Of a stretch of 10,984 bases of DNA, positions 5,507-10,984 are shown in pieces; within the stretch, counting starts at the first letter, position 1; each line of letters opens with the position of its first letter. Origin of the DNA: Burkholderiales bacterium (GTDB taxonomy: Bacteria > Pseudomonadota > Gammaproteobacteria > Burkholderiales > Casimicrobiaceae); NCBI GenBank assembly GCA_031277445.1, contig JAITMH010000123.1, positions 1 to 10,984 on the forward strand. Reading direction: 5' to 3'. The translations under genes and the position numbers were made by a program. Under the pieces are notes generated by a model. It had not been told where the DNA came from, made no database searches, and worked only from the letters and a program-made list of their open reading frames with translations.

Positions 5507-7038
5507 TGCTGCGCACACCGTTTTCTCCGGTATTTTCATTGGGCGCGTTGACCGCATGGCTGACGCAATTTCCGACGCTGCCGAAAGGCATCACGGTTGA
5601 CAGTCGGCAGGTGATGCCGGGCATGTTGTTCGCGGCACTGCCGGGAACGCAACACGACGGTCGTCGTTTTATTGCCGAGGCGATTGCGCGTGGCGCCGCC
5701 GGTATTCTTCAGGAAGTCGGCGACGGCAAGACGACGGACGACAAGGCAGAAGCCATCACGGTGCCGCACTGGAGCATCAACGGACTGGCGCCTTGTCTGG
5801 GAATCATTGCCGACGCGGTTTATGGACAACCGTCGCGGCATTTTCCGCTGATCGGCGTCACCGGCACCAACGGCAAAACGTCGTGCGCACTCTGGATTGC
5901 GCAGGCATTGCATGCGCACGGTACGCGCACCGGCGTGATCGGAACGCTGGGTCATGGATGGATGGAAGAAAAAACCTGGTCGCCATCGTTGAATACGACG
6001 CCGGACGCGGCGAGTCTGCAAAGCGTTTTGGCGCAACTCCGGCAGCAAGGCGCTGGAGCGGTCGCGATGGAAGTGTCGTCAATCGGACTTGAGCAGGGGC
6101 GTGTTAACGGTTGTCGTTTCGATACCGCGCTGTTCACCAATTTGACACGCGACCATCTCGATTATCACGGCACGTTTGAGGCGTATGCGGCGGCGAAGAC
6201 GCGGCTTTTCGCCTGGCCGCAACTTCGTCATGCGGTGATCAACCTCGATGATCCGATGAGTGACGCGATGGTCACGGCAGCCGGTTTTCGGAAAGCGAAA
6301 ATATGGCGTTACAGCAGCAGCGGTCACACGGACGCCGAGATTGCGGTGACCGATGTCGGCGATGGTCTTTGCGGCAACACTTGCGAGATGCGTTTTACGG
6401 TTCGCACACCGCAAGGCAACGGTGAAGTGCGTACCGCTTTGCTGGGAGAGTTCAACCGTGCGAACGTGCTGGGTGTGCTGGGTGTGTTGCTGGCACAGGA
6501 AATGCCGTTGCCGGAAGCCCTGCAATGTCTTTCGACGTTAACGCCGCCGCCCGGACGTTTGCAGCGCCTGGGACGCGACGGTCAGCCGATGGTTGTGATC
6601 GACTACGCGCATACGCCTGACGCGCTCGACAATGTGTTGCGGACGTTGCGGGCGACGCAAACGGAGGGGCGACAATTGTTTTGTGTGTTGGGTTGCGGCG
6701 GTGACCGCGATTCCGGAAAACGTCCGCTGATGGGCGCGGTCGCCGCGAAACAAGCGGATCGTGTCTGGATCACCAACGACAATCCGCGCAACGAATCGCC
6801 GGAAACCATTCTGGCGGCGATTGAGGAAGGATTGCGTTCAGTCAACGGCGCTTCCTGGAGCGTCGAAGCGGATCGTGCGGAAGCGATTGCGCAGGCGATT
6901 GCGGCGGCGCACGACGGCGATCTGGTGCTGATCGCCGGCAAGGGACATGAGCCTTATCAGGAAATCGCCGGTGTGCGCCATCCGTTTCTGGATGCCGACG
7001 TGGCGGCGCGGGCGCTGAATGTGTGGAGTGCAGCATGA
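5506..7038 (+). CDS. murE: UDP-MurNAc-tripeptide synthetase MurE (meso-DAP adding)
   Basis: Cytoplasmic ATP-dependent ligase adding meso-diaminopimelate to UDP-MurNAc-L-Ala-D-Glu. ATG 5506 overlaps the ftsI stop; GGAGG (5494-5498) is 7 nt upstream. A GTG at 5503 would add one residue. The 510 aa (495 in E. coli) show the N-terminal UDP-binding domain with TVDSRQVMPGMLF, the ATP loop G120-T-N-G-K124-T, NLTRDHLDYHG, and K231 in YAAAK, matching the carbamoylated Lys224 of E. coli. The C-terminal domain has YAHTPDAL, D425-N-P-R428 and K479-G-H-E. DNPR is the signature of enzymes that accept meso-diaminopimelate rather than lysine, so the wall should be of the usual Gram-negative type. The stop overlaps the murF start (ATGA). 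Confidence 0.98.
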   Translation: MLRTPFSPVFSLGALTAWLTQFPTLPKGITVDSRQVMPGMLFAALPGTQHDGRRFIAEAIARGAAGILQEVGDGKTTDDKAEAITVPHWSINGLAPCLGIIADAVYGQPSRHFPLIGVTGTNGKTSCALWIAQALHAHGTRTGVIGTLGHGWMEEKTWSPSLNTTPDAASLQSVLAQLRQQGAGAVAMEVSSIGLEQGRVNGCRFDTALFTNLTRDHLDYHGTFEAYAAAKTRLFAWPQLRHAVINLDDPMSDAMVTAAGFRKAKIWRYSSSGHTDAEIAVTDVGDGLCGNTCEMRFTVRTPQGNGEVRTALLGEFNRANVLGVLGVLLAQEMPLPEALQCLSTLTPPPGRLQRLGRDGQPMVVIDYAHTPDALDNVLRTLRATQTEGRQLFCVLGCGGDRDSGKRPLMGAVAAKQADRVWITNDNPRNESPETILAAIEEGLRSVNGASWSVEADRAEAIAQAIAAAHDGDLVLIAGKGHEPYQEIAGVRHPFLDADVAARALNVWSAA

Positions 7039-8465
7039 AAGAAAAAGCAATGTTGTCATTGAGCGATGTGGCAGCGATGACCGGAGGCCGTCTGCTGGGT
7101 TGTGACAGCGACGTGTCGAAAGTTGTCAGCGATTCGCGCACGATCCGGGCGGGAGAATTGTTTGTCGCTCTCAAGGGCGAACGTTTCGACGGCCACGACT
7201 TCGTTGAGGACGTATTGAAGGCGGGAGCCGCTGTACTCGTGGACGATGTGCATGCCGCCCGTTTTCATGGCAAACCGGCGGTTGCCGTGCCGGACACGCT
7301 GGAGGCGCTTTCCGCGCTGGCCAAGCGCTGGCGGAAACAGTTTGCATTGCCGGTGGTGGCTGTTGTCGGCAGCAACGGCAAGACGACGGTCAAAGAAATG
7401 ATCGCGGCGATTCTTCGCGCACATTTCGGAAATGATGCCGTTCACGCGACGCACGGCAATCTGAACAACGGTATTGGCGTACCGCTGACCTTGCTGGAAT
7501 TGCGGAAAACGCATCGGGCGGCAGTGATTGAGTTGGGCATGAACCATCGCGGCGAAACGCGGGCGCTGGCGACCTGGACACAACCCGATGTGGCGGTGAT
7601 CAACAACGCGCAGCGTGAACATCAGGAATTCATGAAAGGCGTCGAGGAGGTTGCGCACGAACACGGTGACGTGCTCGAAGCGTTGCGTCCGCAAGGTTGC
7701 GCCGTCATCAACAGCGACGATGCGCACAAAAGTTTCTGGGAACACAAGGCGCAAGGGTTGGGGAAAACGGTTTGCCGGTTCGGTACGAAAGAAAATGCGG
7801 ATGTAAAAACCGAAGTGCATGGCGTTTTTGTTTCGGAAGGAACAGGAAGCCGCCTTCAAGTATTTACCGAACACGAGAAGGTCGCGTTTCATTTGCCGTT
7901 GTCGGGACAGGCGATGGCGATGAACGCGCTGGCAGCGCTGGCGGCGGCGACGGTGCTTGGCGTGCCTCTGACAACCGGAGCGACGGCGTTGTCGTCCTTC
8001 TGCGCGGTGTCAGGGCGGTTGAGCGCGGTTTCTTTGAGTGCGTGCTGGACGCTGATCGACGACAGCTACAACGCCAATCCCGATTCGGTTCGTGAGGCTG
8101 TTGATGTGTTGACCTCGCGCTCAGGAGAATACTGGCTGGTGTTGGGCGATATGGGCGAAGTCGGTGAAGCGGGAGCGGTGTTTCATCGTGAGGCCGGTGA
8201 ATACGCCAGAGCAAACGGCGTGACGCGGCTGTTGACATTGGGAACGCTGGCGCGTCACGCGCAAACGGCTTTCGGCGCCGGCGCCGAACATTTCGAGACG
8301 ATGGAAGCGCTGCTCGGCGCGTTGCAGGAATTGCTGGTGCAGCACCATGAAACGGCGGGAACGGTATTGGTGAAAGGATCGCGCTTCATGCAAATGGACA
8401 AGGTTGTGACGGCATTACGGGACAACTCGCAATGGAAAGGCGCTCATGCTGCTCTGGCTCACTGA
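7035..8465 (+). CDS. murF: UDP-MurNAc-tripeptide:D-Ala-D-Ala ligase MurF
   Basis: Cytoplasmic ATP-dependent ligase that adds D-Ala-D-Ala to UDP-MurNAc-tripeptide, completing the pentapeptide precursor. ATG 7035 overlaps the murE stop (ATGA) and has GGAG (7025-7028) 6 nt upstream; a GTG at 7023 would add four residues. The 476 aa (452 in E. coli) contain the [23 protein letters not shown] substrate-binding region, the ATP loop G112-S-N-G-K-T117, [22 protein letters not shown] and D342-D-S-Y-N-A-N-P. Odd point: in the segment [12 protein letters not shown]...VAHEHGD, His210 aligns with the E. coli carbamoylated Lys202 (VAKAKGE). All other motifs are intact, so the enzyme is probably active. The last 20 nt overlap mraY. 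Confidence 0.98.
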   Translation: MKEKAMLSLSDVAAMTGGRLLGCDSDVSKVVSDSRTIRAGELFVALKGERFDGHDFVEDVLKAGAAVLVDDVHAARFHGKPAVAVPDTLEALSALAKRWRKQFALPVVAVVGSNGKTTVKEMIAAILRAHFGNDAVHATHGNLNNGIGVPLTLLELRKTHRAAVIELGMNHRGETRALATWTQPDVAVINNAQREHQEFMKGVEEVAHEHGDVLEALRPQGCAVINSDDAHKSFWEHKAQGLGKTVCRFGTKENADVKTEVHGVFVSEGTGSRLQVFTEHEKVAFHLPLSGQAMAMNALAALAAATVLGVPLTTGATALSSFCAVSGRLSAVSLSACWTLIDDSYNANPDSVREAVDVLTSRSGEYWLVLGDMGEVGEAGAVFHREAGEYARANGVTRLLTLGTLARHAQTAFGAGAEHFETMEALLGALQELLVQHHETAGTVLVKGSRFMQMDKVVTALRDNSQWKGAHAALAH

Positions 8466-9597
8466 ATTTTTGGCGCAGGATATCCGCGCCTTCAACGTGT
8501 TCGGCTACATCACGTTGCGTGCGGTGCTGGCGACGATTACCGCGCTGATGATTTCGTTTGCGATTGGCCCGCGAATGATTTCCTGGTTGACGCAGATGAA
8601 GATCGGTCAGGCGGTGCGCTGCGACGGTCCGCAAACGCATCTCACCAAGGCGGGGACGCCGACCATGGGCGGCGCACTGATTCTGGTGTCTATCGTGATC
8701 ACGACGTTGTTGTGGTGCGATCTCGATAACCGTTTCGTCTGGGTTGTGCTGTGGGTGACGGTCGGTTTCGGCGCAATCGGCTGGATCGACGATTATCGAA
8801 AAGTGGTTCATCGCAATTCAAAAGGACTGTCGGCGCGTTCCAAATTTTTCTGGCAGTCACTGCTCGGTTTTATTGCGGCGTTGTATCTGGCGCTGGCCTT
8901 GTCGGCGCCAGGGAATGCCGGTGTGCTCGAAGTGATTTCGCATCTGTGGCGCAGCGACGATGTATGGAAACTGTCGAGCAACGCTGACTTGATCGTACCG
9001 TTTTTCAAGACGGTTTCGTATCCGCTCGGTGTGATCGGTTTTGTGGTGTTGAGTTATCTCGTGATCGTCGGCAGCAGCAACGCCGTGAATCTGACCGATG
9101 GTCTCGACGGTCTGGCGATCATGCCGACGGTGATGATCGCGGCGGCGTTGGGTATTTTTGCGTACACCAGCGGCAACGCGGTGTTTGCGAACTATTTGCA
9201 GTTTCCGGTCATCATCGGCACGGGTGAATTGGCAGTGATTTGCGGCGCGATGATCGGCGCGGGTCTTGGTTTTTTATGGTTCAACGCTTACCCGGCAGAA
9301 GTGTTTATGGGCGACGTCGGCGCACTGGCGCTGGGCGCGATGCTGGGCACGATTGCGGTGGCGGTGCGTCAGGAAATCGTGCTGTTCATCATGGGAGGCG
9401 TGTTCGTTGTTGAAACGCTGTCGGTGATTGCTCAGGTGTTGTCGTATAAATTAACCGGAAAACGAATATTCAGGATGGCGCCGCTTCATCACCATTATGA
9501 ATTGAAGGGCTGGAAAGAAAATCAGGTCGTGGTGCGTTTCTGGATCATCACGATTCTGCTGGTGTTGGTGGGATTGTCCACATTAAAACTGCGTTGA
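8446..9597 (+). CDS. mraY: Phospho-MurNAc-pentapeptide transferase MraY
   Basis: Inner-membrane enzyme transferring phospho-MurNAc-pentapeptide from UDP to undecaprenyl phosphate, forming lipid I; Mg2+-dependent. The 383-aa protein is hydrophobic throughout, fitting ten membrane helices. Signature residues: D115-D116 in GWIDDYRKV (same numbers as in E. coli), [17 protein letters not shown]290 in [11 protein letters not shown], and the histidine triplet H348-350 in [18 protein letters not shown] replaces the more usual GSLALG. It is 23 residues longer than the 360-aa E. coli enzyme. The excess lies in the loop after LALALSAP (about residues 155-180, including [12 protein letters not shown]), an insertion I associate with betaproteobacteria. 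GGAAAGG at 8434-8440 serves ATG 8446, within the murF end. Confidence 0.98.
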   Translation: MLLWLTEFLAQDIRAFNVFGYITLRAVLATITALMISFAIGPRMISWLTQMKIGQAVRCDGPQTHLTKAGTPTMGGALILVSIVITTLLWCDLDNRFVWVVLWVTVGFGAIGWIDDYRKVVHRNSKGLSARSKFFWQSLLGFIAALYLALALSAPGNAGVLEVISHLWRSDDVWKLSSNADLIVPFFKTVSYPLGVIGFVVLSYLVIVGSSNAVNLTDGLDGLAIMPTVMIAAALGIFAYTSGNAVFANYLQFPVIIGTGELAVICGAMIGAGLGFLWFNAYPAEVFMGDVGALALGAMLGTIAVAVRQEIVLFIMGGVFVVETLSVIAQVLSYKLTGKRIFRMAPLHHHYELKGWKENQVVVRFWIITILLVLVGLSTLKLR

Positions 9598-9634
9598 AAT
9601 TGCGCTAAGGGATATTGGAGCAGAAACGGTCAAC

Positions 9635-10984
9635 ATGAAGGCATTGTCGCATCGTCGGGTGTTGGTGTTGGGGCTTGGACTGACCGGCTTTTCGCTGGTA
9701 CGCCACCTGTCGCGTTGCGGTGCGCGGGTCACGGTCGCCGACACGCGAGAGATGCCGCCTTACGCCGAGCGCGTTCGACGCGAATGGCCGCAGGCGAACG
9801 TTCATTGCGGGGCGTTTGTGCCGACGCTGTTCGACGGTATCGACATGATCGCCATCTCGCCGGGTGTGGCGAAGGATCAGCCGCTGATCCAACAGGCGCT
9901 TGCGCGTGGTGTGGAACTGGTCGGCGATATTGAATTGTTTGCGCGGGCGTTGCCGAAAGGAAAAAAAGTGCTGGCGATTACCGGCACCAACGGCAAGACG
10001 ACGACAACCGCGTTGACCCGCGCCTTGTGTGAAGCGGCGGGTTTGACGGCGGTGGCGGCGGGCAACATCGGCGATGCGGCGCTCGATGTGCTGGAGAAAT
10101 GCGAGAGCGACGGTGTTTGGCCGGATGTGTTCGTGCTTGAATTGTCGAGTTATCAGCTTGAAACGACGACCACGTTGACGCCGACGGCGGCGACGGTGTT
10201 GAACGTTTCGGAGAACCATCTTGATCGTTACCCTGATGTCGATGCTTACGCGGCGGCCAAGGCGATGATTTTTCGCTGTGCAAAACAGCAAGTGCTGAAT
10301 GCCGACGATGCGCGGGTGGCGGCGATGGGTGTGACAGGAAAGCCGAAGCAATGGTTCGGGCGGAACGTTCCCGCTGATGCGGCGACGAGTTGGCGTCTTG
10401 CGGAACATCATGGGGCGATGTGGTTGATGCGCGACGCGACGCCGCTGTTGCCGGCATCGGCGCTGGCGTTGGCCGGACGCCACAATGCGATGAACGCGCT
10501 GGCGGCGCTGGCGTTGACATCGTGCGTGGTCGCGGTTGATGAAGCGGTGTTGACAGCGCTGAAACAGTTTTGTGGATTGCCGCACCGGATGGAAACAGTC
10601 GCCGTTGTCGGTGGCGTGCGCTATATCAACGATTCAAAAGCAACGACAGTGACGGCGACACAGGCAGCGCTCGACGGCATGGCGTCGCCGGTGATATTGA
10701 TTGCCGGTGGCGATGGCAAAGGGCAGGACTTCGCGCCGCTGGCAGAAACGGCAGCCCGCTATTGTCGGACGGTGTTGTTGATTGGCCGCGATGCGCCGCA
10801 AGTGGAAACGTCTCTTGCGAATCGCGGCGTCGCCTTTGAACATTGCGGGACATTGGCGGCGGCGGTGAAGAAGGCTCAGACGTTGGCGCAAACGGGCGAT
10901 ACGGTTTTGTTGTCACCGGCCTGCGCCAGTCTCGATCAGTTCGATGATTACGTGGCGCGTGGTCTGGCTTTCACCGAAGCGGTG
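9635..10984 (+). CDS. murD: UDP-MurNAc-L-Ala:D-Glu ligase MurD (3' end cut)
   Basis: Cytoplasmic ATP-dependent ligase adding D-glutamate to UDP-MurNAc-L-alanine. The frame is open from ATG 9635 to the window edge (450 codons, no stop). The N-terminal Rossmann domain starts VLVLGLGLTGFSLVRHL, then SPGV, the ATP loop G117-T-N-G-K121-T-T, ELSSYQLE, NVSENHLDRY, and K209 in YAAAKAMIF, matching the carbamoylated Lys198 of E. coli. The C-terminal domain has GLPHRME, YINDSKAT, GGDGKGQDF and LLSPACASLDQFDDY, the last lying close to the usual end, so only a few tens of residues are missing at most. Unlike its neighbours it does not overlap the previous gene: 37 nt separate it from mraY, and its nearest Shine-Dalgarno (GGAG, 9617-9620) is 14 nt from the ATG, rather far. 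ftsW, murG and murC would be expected next. Confidence 0.97.
   Translation, partial: MKALSHRRVLVLGLGLTGFSLVRHLSRCGARVTVADTREMPPYAERVRREWPQANVHCGAFVPTLFDGIDMIAISPGVAKDQPLIQQALARGVELVGDIELFARALPKGKKVLAITGTNGKTTTTALTRALCEAAGLTAVAAGNIGDAALDVLEKCESDGVWPDVFVLELSSYQLETTTTLTPTAATVLNVSENHLDRYPDVDAYAAAKAMIFRCAKQQVLNADDARVAAMGVTGKPKQWFGRNVPADAATSWRLAEHHGAMWLMRDATPLLPASALALAGRHNAMNALAALALTSCVVAVDEAVLTALKQFCGLPHRMETVAVVGGVRYINDSKATTVTATQAALDGMASPVILIAGGDGKGQDFAPLAETAARYCRTVLLIGRDAPQVETSLANRGVAFEHCGTLAAAVKKAQTLAQTGDTVLLSPACASLDQFDDYVARGLAFTEAV

Noticed and set aside
9605..10585. Minus-strand open frame of 326 codons opposite murD
   Set aside because: The plus strand encodes MurD with all its motifs; the antisense product is Arg/Gln/His-rich and has no recognisable domain.

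Overview
The window is almost certainly chromosomal DNA from a Gram-negative proteobacterium, most likely a betaproteobacterium. Four things suggest this: the MraY has an extra loop of the kind I associate with that group; MurE carries the meso-diaminopimelate signature; there is a periplasmic DsbC and an outer-membrane-type lipoprotein; and coding DNA is GC-rich while the one long intergenic gap is AT-rich. I cannot name a genus.

Left part (1-1297). The 3' end of an unidentified plus-strand gene overlaps the start of dsbC (TGATG). dsbC encodes a periplasmic disulfide isomerase and ends in a strong rho-independent terminator (960-989). A small minus-strand lipoprotein gene (1031-1297) converges on it.

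Middle (1298-1909). A 612-bp gap separates the lipoprotein gene from the divergent mraZ. Its left 400 bp are AT-rich, with one perfect inverted repeat and no convincing gene. Its right part holds a near-consensus sigma70 promoter (TTGACG, 17 bp, TATAGT), an array of TGGNN-like pentamers at exact 10-bp spacing that fits a MraZ operator, and a leader of about 177 nt with small hairpins.

Right part (1910-10984). This is the canonical division and cell wall (dcw) cluster: mraZ-rsmH-ftsL-ftsI-murE-murF-mraY-murD, all on the plus strand and tightly packed (TGATG or ATGA overlaps, or short gaps). murD is cut by the window edge. The products regulate the operon (MraZ), methylate 16S rRNA (RsmH), assemble the divisome (FtsL, FtsI) and make lipid I. 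MurD, MurE and MurF build UDP-MurNAc-pentapeptide, MraY transfers phospho-MurNAc-pentapeptide to undecaprenyl phosphate, and FtsI cross-links septal peptidoglycan.

I see no mobile element, CRISPR array, RNA gene or novel multi-gene system. The points most worth a second look are the MraZ operator overlapping the promoter, a 12-codon ORF that bridges ftsL and ftsI with ATGA overlaps at both ends, and histidine in MurF where E. coli has its carbamoylated lysine.
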